The translations under genes were made by a program, and so were the position numbers. 64,000 nt of DNA from Rosistilla oblonga (GTDB taxonomy: Bacteria > Planctomycetota > Planctomycetia > Pirellulales > Pirellulaceae). The notes under the pieces are model-generated. The model saw nothing but the letters and a program-made list of their open reading frames with translations, was not told where the DNA came from and ran no database searches. The stretch lies in the NCBI RefSeq assembly GCF_007751715.1, contig NZ_CP036292.1, positions 6,145,339-6,209,338 of the forward strand. The letters are read 5' to 3'. Shown piece by piece: positions 36,521-44,300 of this stretch. Every line of letters begins with the position of its first letter. The stretch's first letter is position 1.

Positions 36521-36853
36521 ATGATGTCCGAAGGCCAACTCGAACAACTTTCCCTCGACGGGTTCCACGAGACCGGCTGGGAATACGCCAACGGCGTGGA
36601 CATCTCCCCCAACGGGGACGATCCAGAGCGGGATGACTACCGAGTTGTCGTCTTGAAAGATCGCGTGGCCGTAGCGGACGCGTGGGCGAATCAAGACCGG
36701 CTCCAACTCGGTGCCCGCTGTCGTCACGCGGGTTGGAGGGACAGCGGCGTGATGATTTGGAAACGCAGAGACGACATGCCGCAGAAAACCTCCGCGCCTC
36801 CGCGTTTCAAACACCTACAATGGCGGGCTTACCAAACGACAAGAGAGGTTTGA
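36521..36853 (+). pseudogene. hsdR: Type I restriction endonuclease HsdR, 5' remnant
   Basis: From ATG 36521 the first 45 residues read like the start of HsdR: MMSEGQLEQLSLDGFHETGW, then EYANGVDISPNGDDPERDDY and RVVVLKDR. In intact HsdR the next words are LxDALxRxNP; here the sequence becomes unrelated from about 36665, and the frame runs on to a TGA at 36851. None of the nuclease or helicase motifs is present. It follows the Avs-like gene by 242 bases, so an hsdM...hsdR pair once flanked that position. The stretch between (36279-36520), with a frame MLYFVLLEDEGYSLIKKI at 36301, is not recognised. Confidence 0.65.
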
Positions 36854-37750
36854 ATGAGCTGGCTATTGTTTATGGATGAAAGCGGGCACGACCACAAACA
36901 GATGCCCTACGAAGTACGCGGCGGCATCGCGTTGCAAGACCGAAAAGCCTGGCCGTTCATTCGTGCTGTTGCAAGCCTTGAAGAGAATTGTTTCGGGGTT
37001 CGCCTTGCCGATTTCAAGAAAGAGTTCAAAGGCTCTAAACTTCTCGACAAAGATCGAATCAAATGGGCCGAACAAGGCCCACCGCAAGGAGATGCTGAAC
37101 GAAAACGAAACGCTCGTGCTTTTCTCTCCAAAGGCCTGCAGAAGCAACCTCAACGCCGCGACGAGTTTACTGGCTACGGCCAAGCATGCCTCGAATTGGC
37201 TCGAGGCATCTTCCGTCTACTTCGCGACCATGACGCCAAGCTGTTTGCTTCGGTGATTCCACGGGGAGTCAAACCGCCTGAAACCTTTGAAGCGAAAGAG
37301 TACTTGCGAAAGGATCATGTCTTTCTGCTGGAACGGTTTTATCACTTTGTTCGCAAGCAGCAGGAACAAGGCTTGATCGTGATGGATCAAGTCGAAGAAC
37401 AAAACGACATTCGCTTTGTGCGAAAACTTGAACGCTACTTCGTTAGAACAAACAAGGGTGCCCAACGCGCTGACTGGATTGTCCCCGCACCATTTTTCTC
37501 GTCGTCCTACTTGAGCATTCCAATTCAGGTTGCCGACGTTTGCATCTACTGTCTGAATTGGGGCTTCCGACGCCCCCAGTGGAATATGGACGCGGAAACG
37601 AGATCGCGAATCGAACAAGACTTCAGCGGTTGGATCAAACGTCTTGAGTTTCGGCAGAAAACCAAGAATGCCGATGGTACGCTCAAGAACCTTTTTGGGA
37701 TTGCATTCGTGCAAAACCCTTACGGGAGCGGACGTGATAGAAGCGCATAA
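36854..37750 (+). CDS. DUF3800 family protein
   Basis: A 298-residue protein. The DUF3800 signature is present: LLFMDESGHDHKQMPYEVRG at 4-23, with Asp8 and Glu9, then the second block QVADVCIYCLNWGF near residue 225, with its Asp. The family is predicted to have an RNase H-like fold with a metal site and is common in phages, plasmids and defence islands. Function is unproven. The start codon begins one base after the hsdR remnant's stop (TGAATG), and AGAGAGG lies 7-14 bases upstream as a good ribosome-binding site. It is intact, unlike its R-M neighbours, so it may be kept by selection. Confidence 0.88.
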   Translation: MSWLLFMDESGHDHKQMPYEVRGGIALQDRKAWPFIRAVASLEENCFGVRLADFKKEFKGSKLLDKDRIKWAEQGPPQGDAERKRNARAFLSKGLQKQPQRRDEFTGYGQACLELARGIFRLLRDHDAKLFASVIPRGVKPPETFEAKEYLRKDHVFLLERFYHFVRKQQEQGLIVMDQVEEQNDIRFVRKLERYFVRTNKGAQRADWIVPAPFFSSSYLSIPIQVADVCIYCLNWGFRRPQWNMDAETRSRIEQDFSGWIKRLEFRQKTKNADGTLKNLFGIAFVQNPYGSGRDRSA

Positions 37751-37886
37751 AAAAGGAGACAAAATCCTTCCCGACGGCCACAAGGGCTCCCGGTCCGGCC
37801 GAGTCTCCACACGAAGTATCGGCTGACGCAGCCCAGAAGTCAAGAGATTCCCTCTATGAAGGCGTTCAAAGCCGACTTTTTAGTAA

Positions 37887-38080
37887 CAAATCGGGGACAG
37901 GCACAATTCCCAAATCAATCGGGGACAGGCACAATTCCCGGCGACATCCACCATCCACATCCCGCTGGCGGTGTTGGCCCCACCTGAAAACATGCTCTGG
38001 CCACGTCTGGCGAATTGGCTGAATGATGGGGGCAGAATAATGTTTCGCGCCGCCAGTTCCGCCTCGACTTCGAGGCGATG
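37887..38080 (+). repeat. Composite C-B repeat at the right edge of the defence island
   Basis: A partial unit (AATCGGGGACAGGCACAATT at 37889) is followed by a full unit from 37917: GGGGACAGGCACAATTCCCG, GCGACATCCACCATCC, CACCTGAAAACATGCTCTGG, GAATTGGCTGAATGATGGGG, GCAGAATAATGTTTCGCGCC. It continues CGCCAGTTCCGCCTCGACTT CGAGGCGA. Order, orientation and extension match the left-edge copy at 28404-28710. Confidence 0.85.
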
Positions 38081-38175
38081 TAGGACCGCCCCGTTGGGGC
38101 TTTGCCGCCGCGTCTCGCATTAATGGTCCCAGGGCGTTGCCCTGGGCTGACGTAGGACTGCCCCAATTGGGGCGA
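38081..38175. repeat. GC-rich hairpin repeats
   Basis: Three small palindromes in a row: GCCCCGTTGGGGC-type (38089-), CCCAGGGCGTTGCCCTGGG at 38128-38146, and GCCCCAATTGGGGC at 38160-38173. Strings of this type are common extragenic repeats in planctomycete genomes. They directly follow the island-edge repeat. The rest of 38176-38267 has no recognisable feature. Confidence 0.65.
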
Positions 38176-38267
38176 TGGACGTTACGTCGCTGGGCTTTGC
38201 GAGGTATGGCGGGATGCTGCAGCTAACGAAGCTCACTCGACGGAGCCGACCGCCACGGCGGCGCACG

Positions 38268-38312
38268 AAAAAAGCCCTGGCGTCGCGTTTAGTACGCGAA
38301 CCAGGGCTTTTT
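38268..38312 (-). terminator. Intrinsic terminator of the tRNA gene
   Basis: AAAAAAGCCCTGG (38268-38280) pairs with CCAGGGCTTTTTT (38301-38312), extended inside by TCGCGT/ACGCGA around TTAGT. On the minus strand the stem is followed by a T run. It lies just past the 3' end of the leftward tRNA; the T/A runs on both sides make it potentially bidirectional. Confidence 0.9.
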
Positions 38313-38321
38313 GTTTGGCAG

Positions 38322-38395
38322 TAGCGGCAGAGGGACTCGAACCCCCGACACGCGGATTATGATTCCGCTGCTCTAACCGGCTGAGCTATGCCGCC
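38322..38395 (-). tRNA. tRNA-Met (CAT), elongator type
   Basis: The minus strand folds as a cloverleaf. Acceptor GGCGGCA pairs with TGCCGCT and the discriminator is A. The D arm is GCTCAGCCGGTTAGAGC and the anticodon stem is GCGGA/TCCGC with loop ATCATAA, giving anticodon CAT. The T arm is GGGGGTTCGAGTCCCTC. The anticodon stem lacks the three G-C pairs of the initiator tRNA. The GGAATCATAATCC context fits elongator Met rather than the lysidine-modified Ile tRNA, though Ile cannot be fully excluded. CCA is not encoded. The 3' end points towards the defence island. Confidence 0.92.
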
Positions 38396-38532
38396 AAGTT
38401 GTTTCAAGGCAATGGTTTACATCCAATCGACCGGCAACGCAAGCGGGGCCTGCCGATGTGGATAACTCCCAAAACCTCGCAGATTGTATATCGCCATTTC
38501 CGATTGGGAAAGCCACCTCAAAGAGCAAAAAA

Positions 38533-40200
38533 TTACCGATCCGGTTCGCTGCTCCCCTGACGCAACTGGTTGAAATATTGCTCGGTATGCTCTCGCTCGG
38601 CCCTGGGGAGCGGACGATCCTCCAGCGGGTCGCTCTCCTCCTGCATCGCGTTAATCACCGCACTCTTGATCTCCTCCCGCGTCACCCCTTTGCGATTGGG
38701 GCCGTTGGCAAATCCGGCGGCGATCCCGCTGCCGTTTTTCGGTTTGGTGCGGACCTGCGATTCGTAGTTCCCCGTCTCGGTCTCCTCCTCGGGACGGTCG
38801 CCTTTCCCTCCTTCGCCTTCGCCCATTCCGTCGCCTCCCTCGCCTTTGCCTCCCCCCTTGCCCGGAAACTGCCCCGATCCCTGACACTGCTGGCAGCCAC
38901 TGCCCTGACAGCTCTGGCATCGCATCTGCTGCTTGGTTTGCGACAACTGGTCCATCATCTCTTCCAATTGATCCATCTCGTTCTGCATCTCACCCAGCTC
39001 TTCGGCCAGCTGTTCCAAGGACTCCGCCGCACTCGACGCGTCCCCTTTTTGCATCGCCTCTTTTGCTTGAGCTAGCCCCTCAGCCATCTGCTGCATCTGT
39101 TGCATTTGCTGGTCCATCTGTTGCATCTGCTGCAACTCCTTCTCCAGCTTTTCCGCATCCTCGCTGCGGCCTTCCTGCTTGGCTTGGTCGATTTTCTTTT
39201 GCAGATCCTGCTTCGCCTGTTCGTGCTTTTCGACAGCCTTCTCGATCGCCTCCTGCATCTTGGCGATCTGATTCTCCAACTGCTTCTGTTCGGCCTTGGT
39301 CATCGTGCCGTCGTTGAGCTTCTTGACAAGTTTCTTGATCTCGTCTTCCGCTTTCCCCAGCTCTCCCCGCTGCATCGCCGACACCAACTTGTCAGCCGGT
39401 CCGCGTTGCATGTCCTTTAAACCAGCCAGCTGCTTCCGCATCTCTTCCTTCGAACCCATTTGATCGCGGCGTTCTTGCAGTTGCTTCTTGATGTCGTTGA
39501 GCGCAACCATCGCCTGTTTCTGGTTCATGTCCTTGCGCTGCGACAGCTGATCCAGATCGGCTTCGATCTTCTTAAACAGATCGCCGGCATCTTTGAGCCC
39601 CTGCGCCTCGGCGCGTTTGCGCCGCACCGCGAGCTTCTTCTTCAGTTCATCCGCAGCGGTTTTAATCTGCTGTTGCGATGCGGTGTCGACGCTCGCTTGA
39701 GCTTGGTTGTCCTGAGTCGCATCGGGAATGAACAGCAACACGGCCATCACAGCGCAGGGAGCCAGCGGCAGCAGCGCGATGCGTTGCACCCGGTGGCGAA
39801 AGTGCTCCGACACATCCAACTTCTCCGCTCGGCGAGCCGCGTCGGCCAACAGCGCCTTGCCGATCTCTGAATCGAGCTCCGCTTCGCTCATCGACAGCGA
39901 ACTGCTGATCCGCTCCTTGAGCCCAAACTGCTGATCGATCGCGATCGCCGCGTCGTTCATGCTCGGCGCGGTCCACCGCGTCACCACGCCCGCGATCACC
40001 ACCGCAGCGGCAACCGCGGCAGCCAACCAAGACAATCGCCAGGTGTCCAAATCGAACGACAGCGCCCACAGCTTCGGCACCGCCAGAGCTAACAGCGCGA
40101 TACACAAAGCGGCAAAAAGCGACCAGCAGAAAATGCTTGCAAATTTTTGCAGCATCAACCGCCGGCGGACTCGAGCAACTTGATGGCGAACGTGGTCCAT
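38533..40200 (-). CDS. Planctomycete membrane protein with long coiled coil and DnaJ-like zinc motif
   Basis: A 555-residue protein. Two transmembrane segments lie near residues 20-45 and 58-76, with a third near 144-160. Residues about 175-410 are a continuous Glu/Lys/Gln-rich coiled coil with QQM-type repeats (LQQMQQMDQQMQQMQQMAEG). Then comes MRCQSCQGSGCQQCQGSG, two CxxCxGxG motifs as in the zinc-binding region of DnaJ, followed by a Gly-rich linker and an acidic tail. The repeats suggest a peripheral scaffold on the cytoplasmic or periplasmic face. The family is known to me only as an uncharacterised planctomycete membrane protein. It faces away from the LarA-like gene across a repeat region. 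Confidence 0.82.
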   Translation of the reverse strand: MDHVRHQVARVRRRLMLQKFASIFCWSLFAALCIALLALAVPKLWALSFDLDTWRLSWLAAAVAAAVVIAGVVTRWTAPSMNDAAIAIDQQFGLKERISSSLSMSEAELDSEIGKALLADAARRAEKLDVSEHFRHRVQRIALLPLAPCAVMAVLLFIPDATQDNQAQASVDTASQQQIKTAADELKKKLAVRRKRAEAQGLKDAGDLFKKIEADLDQLSQRKDMNQKQAMVALNDIKKQLQERRDQMGSKEEMRKQLAGLKDMQRGPADKLVSAMQRGELGKAEDEIKKLVKKLNDGTMTKAEQKQLENQIAKMQEAIEKAVEKHEQAKQDLQKKIDQAKQEGRSEDAEKLEKELQQMQQMDQQMQQMQQMAEGLAQAKEAMQKGDASSAAESLEQLAEELGEMQNEMDQLEEMMDQLSQTKQQMRCQSCQGSGCQQCQGSGQFPGKGGGKGEGGDGMGEGEGGKGDRPEEETETGNYESQVRTKPKNGSGIAAGFANGPNRKGVTREEIKSAVINAMQEESDPLEDRPLPRAEREHTEQYFNQLRQGSSEPDR

Positions 40201-40377
40201 GATCGGATTCCTCGGATAAGCAGCGTTTCCGGCGGTCTACGCAACACCACGACCACCGACGGATCGCAGCGGCGGGAAAGAGCTGCGGCGAACTCATACC
40301 GAATTCTAGCAGTTTGTGACGCAATGTCGGGCAGGAAATTTTGAATCGCTAAAACACAGCTCACCCGGCAGCCCCAT

Positions 40378-40533
40378 CGTTTAACCGCGCGGGCAACGCC
40401 CCGCGCGTTCGTGCGAGCCAGAAGCGTACCCCAATTCACCCCCAGGACGCGCGGCCCGATGGGCACGCGGTTAAACGAAAGCGTCCCGGCGACGATCCCC
40501 GTCGTTTAACCGCACGGGCAACGCCCCGCGCGT
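40378..40533. repeat. Two direct copies and one inverted partial copy of a GTTTAACCG element
   Basis: CGTTTAACCGCGCGGGCAAC with GCCCCGCGCGT occurs at 40378-40408, and CGTTTAACCGCACGGGCAAC with the same tail at 40503-40533. An inverted partner GGGCACGCGGTTAAACG is at 40460-40476. GGGCAACGCCCCGCGCG is itself palindromic. It fills most of the 377-base gap between the membrane protein gene and the LarA-like gene. Confidence 0.75.
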
Positions 40534-40577
40534 CCATGCAAGACAAAACCGCGGCGGGGCTTGAGCGGGCTTCTAAA

Positions 40578-41840
40578 CTAAAAAACTTCCAACAACTGAT
40601 CGTCGGCATCAAAGCGGATCGGTTCGGGCGGATGGACGATCTGCAAGTTCGGCCGATCGGCGACTTGGTTCCAGTAGGCTTCGGAGCACATCACCTCGGA
40701 GATCTCCAGCGTATTGGGAGCCCACATCCAGCGGACGTCTGCCGGCGCGACGAGTCCCGCCTGCGTGATCGCCGCTGCCAAGACTTCGCGATCGGTGGGG
40801 AAATGGATCGGCACCATCGCCGCGGTCACGTGGCCGCCGGTCAGGCAATTGATCCGCGTGGCGACGGGATCCATCTGGTCGACAAGTCGTTGATGGCAAT
40901 ATTCGGCGATCCCGACGCCGGTCGCATTCCCGGCCGTCGCTGCGGTGAGGCCGCGGGCGTAGATCTGGTGGATCTTGGGAAATTCGTCCTCGCGAGCCAC
41001 ATGGTCGTTGTATTTGCGGCCGACGATGTTCGTGTCCATCCCGGCACCGCTGATGTCCTTGCCGATCTTGTCGACGATCAATAGATCGGCGCGATCGAAG
41101 GGGAGGGCGGGCATCATCGCGCGGGCTCGCAGCAGCAGTTCCCGTTCATGCGATTCAAACCGTTGTGGCTCGACCGCTTGGATCGCTGCGGTCTCGTCGT
41201 ACCCGTTCTCTAGGATTGCGACCCCAAGTGCGATCGGGCAACGATTCAAAACCTCACCGGCCACACTGCGAATGATCTGCCCAAAGCTGAAGTTCTGAAT
41301 CGCTTGATGGTAGACCACCGCACCGTTGCGTTTGCCTAAACCGATCAACAGCATCTTCATCAGCCCGCTCTCGATCTCACCGACAAATCGCGTGTGCGGC
41401 TTGATCCGATTGCAGACGATCACATGATCGGCGGTCGAAGCGTGCCGGTCGAAGTGGACATCAAAACCCTCTTTCGCCTGAGCAACGACAACCGTCTCCA
41501 TGCTGCTGCGGATCTCGCATCCCATCGCCGCGTCGGTCACGCCGTATCGTCCCAAGAGTGCCGCTTGTCCTTCAGCGGTCCCGCCGCCGTGGCTGCCCAT
41601 GGCGGGAACGATAAAGGGAACGCCGCCCAAGGATTTGACATAGTCGACGATTGCGCGAACGATCTCCGCGATGTTGGCGATCCCGCGGCTGCCGACCGAG
41701 ATCGCCACGCTCTGCCCCGGCCGCACCTTCGCCGCCAGCGACGATCCACTCAACTGCTCCGCGACCGAATCTGGTATCGAAGCGACACGCGTGTCATCAA
41801 ACGTTTGACGAACGCGGAACATACGAGGGAATTCGGACAT
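40578..41840 (-). CDS. LarA-like (DUF2088) nickel-pincer racemase/epimerase-type protein
   Basis: A 420-residue cytoplasmic protein of the lactate racemase A fold. Family motifs are VPAMGSHGGGTAEGQ (His84), CNRIKPHTRFVGEIESGLMK (His149, with Lys162 nearby) and NGAVVYHQAIQ (His178). These correspond to the His/Lys residues that hold the nickel pincer nucleotide in LarA. The sequence is divergent from lactate racemase itself (about 425 residues), so the substrate may be another 2-hydroxy acid or sugar. It is downstream of larC on the same strand, 118 bases apart, so cofactor assembly and use are linked. LarB and LarE genes are not in the window. Confidence 0.85.
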   Translation of the reverse strand: MSEFPRMFRVRQTFDDTRVASIPDSVAEQLSGSSLAAKVRPGQSVAISVGSRGIANIAEIVRAIVDYVKSLGGVPFIVPAMGSHGGGTAEGQAALLGRYGVTDAAMGCEIRSSMETVVVAQAKEGFDVHFDRHASTADHVIVCNRIKPHTRFVGEIESGLMKMLLIGLGKRNGAVVYHQAIQNFSFGQIIRSVAGEVLNRCPIALGVAILENGYDETAAIQAVEPQRFESHERELLLRARAMMPALPFDRADLLIVDKIGKDISGAGMDTNIVGRKYNDHVAREDEFPKIHQIYARGLTAATAGNATGVGIAEYCHQRLVDQMDPVATRINCLTGGHVTAAMVPIHFPTDREVLAAAITQAGLVAPADVRWMWAPNTLEISEVMCSEAYWNQVADRPNLQIVHPPEPIRFDADDQLLEVF

Positions 41841-41958
41841 CGTTCGCCAAACGGAATTGAGTTCGTGAGTGAAACGCGGAAAGCTAACTCGAGATGCGTT
41901 GCAGTTGACGCAGCAGACATATACGTCCAGCCGCCGAAGGCTCCTCTAACAACATCGA

Positions 41959-43167
41959 CTACGGAGCCGAAAGACCGCTCGCGTCGAAGGCCTTTATTGC
42001 TGCGTCGCGGACGGCGTGGAGACTGACTTGTTTTTCGGCGGCCAATCGGCGGAGCGATTCGTGTTCGGGAGTGAATCGCCACTGCGATGAAGGGAGCCAG
42101 ACGCATTTCCCTTGCACGCTGCCAAACGAGGTTTCGACGGCATGCGCTCGGCGGATCAGCTTCGTCCGCCGCGCGGCCCAACTGCGGACTCCGATCGCCG
42201 ACGAACATCCCAGCAGCACCGACTCGATCGTGGCGGTGCGGTCGGGAGCGGCCAAGACGGTGATCTTCGTGCCGCTGCGTCCCTTCTTCATCATCGTGGG
42301 CGTTTGGTAGACGTCCAACGCTCCGGCATCAAACAACTGGTCGACGCACCACGCCAACTCTTCGGCCGTCGAATCGTCGACGTTCGTCTCGGTGATCACG
42401 ATCTGATCGGTCTCGAACTGCCCGGCAGCTTGCTCAGCGGACGGTTGGCCGTCGCTGTCGCCGATCAGCACGCGCAAGATATTCGCCTGCTTCTCCAAAT
42501 CCATCGTCCCCGAACCGCAACCGATCGCGGAGATCTGCATCGCGGGAATCGGGCCAAACGCCTTGCATGTCGTCTTCAGAATCGCCGCTCCGGTCGGCGT
42601 CGTCAGCTCAGCCTGGATGTCGCTCGGAGCGATCGGGATCCCGGCCAGCAACAGCGCGGTCGCGGGAGCGGGAACCCCGACGCGGCCGTGGGCGATCTGG
42701 ATCGTTCCGCCACCGGTGGGGACGGGGGACGCCTCGACTCGCTCAATACCTAGTTCGGTCAGGGCGATCGCCACGCCGGTGATATCGGCGATCGAATCGA
42801 TGGCTCCCACTTCGTGGAAGTGGACTTTTTCGAGCGTCGAACCGTGAACCTGCGCCTCGGCTTCGCCTAAATTACGAAAAATCAGCTTGGCCAAATCGCG
42901 AGCTTCGGCCGAAATATCCCCTTTATCGAGCATCGCTTCGATGTGATGGAGATGCCGATGAGCATGTTCTGGCGGATGCGAGATCGTGACCTGCGTCGCA
43001 CGAAACCCGTATTTCTTAATGTTTTCCGCGGTAATCGAGATCTCGCCGAGCCCCATCGATCGAACACCGGCTTGGATTCGGTCGATACTGGCCCCGGCGT
43101 CGATCAGCGCCCCCAGGGTCATATCACCACTGATTCCGCTGGTGCAGTCGAAGTATGCGATACGCAA
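41959..43167 (-). CDS. larC: Nickel insertion protein for pincer cofactor, LarC
   Basis: A 402-residue protein with TTG start at 43165-43167 and a good GGAGCTTTTC ribosome-binding site. LarC (DUF111) hallmarks are the start RIAYFDCTSGISGDMTLGAL, the His-rich segment PEHAHRHLHHIEAML, VHFHEVGAIDSIADITGVAI, ELTTPTGAAIL and ETNVDDSTAEELAWCVDQLF. It inserts nickel into the pincer nucleotide made by LarB and LarE. In Lactobacillus, larC needs a programmed frameshift; here one continuous frame encodes the whole protein. Its neighbour is a LarA-like protein, which supports a role in activating it. Confidence 0.93.
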   Translation of the reverse strand: MRIAYFDCTSGISGDMTLGALIDAGASIDRIQAGVRSMGLGEISITAENIKKYGFRATQVTISHPPEHAHRHLHHIEAMLDKGDISAEARDLAKLIFRNLGEAEAQVHGSTLEKVHFHEVGAIDSIADITGVAIALTELGIERVEASPVPTGGGTIQIAHGRVGVPAPATALLLAGIPIAPSDIQAELTTPTGAAILKTTCKAFGPIPAMQISAIGCGSGTMDLEKQANILRVLIGDSDGQPSAEQAAGQFETDQIVITETNVDDSTAEELAWCVDQLFDAGALDVYQTPTMMKKGRSGTKITVLAAPDRTATIESVLLGCSSAIGVRSWAARRTKLIRRAHAVETSFGSVQGKCVWLPSSQWRFTPEHESLRRLAAEKQVSLHAVRDAAIKAFDASGLSAP

Positions 43168-43312
43168 AGAAAAGCTCCTGGTAAAATGGCGTTGCAGTTA
43201 AATCAAGAACGGATAAAATGTGCAGCCCTTGATGAACCGAAGAAACATCAGACTGCCAACGGCACGCAGTGTAAACCGTTGCTAGCATAATATTGTTAAG
43301 AAAGTTGGATCC

Positions 43313-43465
43313 ATGAAAGTTGTAAGCTCGATCGGCACGCTGAAGAATCGTCACCCCGACTGCCAAGTCGTCAAGCGTCGTGGCCGAATCTACGTGATTT
43401 GCAAAAGCAATCCGAAGTTCAAGGTCCGCCAAGGTGGTGCGAAGTCCAAGAAGGCTCGCCGCTAA
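43313..43465 (+). CDS. rpmJ: 50S ribosomal protein L36, zinc-ligand-poor (C-) type
   Basis: A 50-residue protein: [20 protein letters not shown], then [20 protein letters not shown] and a basic tail [10 protein letters not shown]. The [18 protein letters not shown]...[11 protein letters not shown] pattern is the type-B L36 family. Canonical C+ L36 has Cys-x2-Cys-x12-Cys-x4-His; here only Cys17 and Cys30 remain and the His is replaced, so zinc binding is probably lost. Paralogues of this kind (YkgO) replace the zinc form under zinc limitation, but in some bacteria this is the only copy. The gene overlaps the convergent EVE gene by 4 bases. Confidence 0.93.
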   Translation: MKVVSSIGTLKNRHPDCQVVKRRGRIYVICKSNPKFKVRQGGAKSKKARR

Positions 43466-43941
43466 GCTTTGTTTTTGGCCGCTTCGGCCATCTTCAACAC
43501 GACCTCAAATTCCGATTCGGTGACCGGCTGGACACTCAATCGGCTTCCTTTGCGGAGCAGTTCCATCTGCTCCAGTTGGGGTTCGTTGCGCATCTGCGAA
43601 AGCGTCACTGGCTGCTCAAACGCTTTGTCTAACTGCACGTCGACCATAAACCAGCGCGGGTTTTCGGGGCTGCTCTTCGGGTCGTAATACTTGCTGCCCG
43701 AATCCCACGCAAAGTGATCGGGATAGGCTCCCTTGGCAATCTTGGCAGTTCCCACAACCGCGGGGTCTTTCCCACCCGAGTGGTAGAAGAGAACGCGATC
43801 CCCTTTCTTAAAATCATCGCGCATCATATTGCGAGCCTGGTAATTGCGGACGCCTTCCCAGCAGGTCGTCTTCCGCTTCTCTTTCGCCAGATCTTCGATC
43901 GAATAGGTCCCCGGTTCGGTCTTCATCAGCCAGTACTTCAT
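43462..43941 (-). CDS. EVE-domain protein (Thyn1-like)
   Basis: A 159-residue protein that is one complete EVE domain: [20 protein letters not shown] at the start, [40 protein letters not shown], and [20 protein letters not shown]. The EVE fold is PUA-related and binds modified bases in DNA or RNA; human THYN1 is the eukaryotic relative. In bacteria it sometimes accompanies modification-dependent defence, but no such partner is adjacent here. It is cytoplasmic, and convergent with rpmJ with a 4-base overlap. Confidence 0.93.
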   Translation of the reverse strand: MKYWLMKTEPGTYSIEDLAKEKRKTTCWEGVRNYQARNMMRDDFKKGDRVLFYHSGGKDPAVVGTAKIAKGAYPDHFAWDSGSKYYDPKSSPENPRWFMVDVQLDKAFEQPVTLSQMRNEPQLEQMELLRKGSRLSVQPVTESEFEVVLKMAEAAKNKA

Positions 43942-44300
43942 GCGTGTTCCCTACAGATTGTTCGTGAATCGATAAATTGACCGGTATTGTCAACGCGCTG
44001 GCGATGATAGTTCAAGGGCGGATCGGGATGATGAGTAAATTAGTGTGGCGGCGAAACGGCGGCAAATGTTTACTCCCCAGTCTGTAGCGCTAGAATAGTT
44101 AATAGCAGGCATTCGAGGGACAGCGATTGGACATGCGGCTTGAGTGGAACTTTTTCGCTTTCTGGTTGGAGACGCGATTGTATCGCGCTCTTGCAGAAAG
44201 GGATTTTTTGCTCCACCCGCCAGCTGAGAAAAATGCTACGTTCCCGTTTGGTGGCTCGAAGGGACACACTGCACCTCCCAACCGTGAAAGAGGGTGAGAA
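43942..44300. other. Intergenic region between divergent EVE and DUF1571 genes
   Basis: A 359-base gap that should hold two promoters. A short palindrome GCGATTGTATCGC is at about 44174-44186. No repeat of the other families and no coding remnant is visible. Confidence 0.45.
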
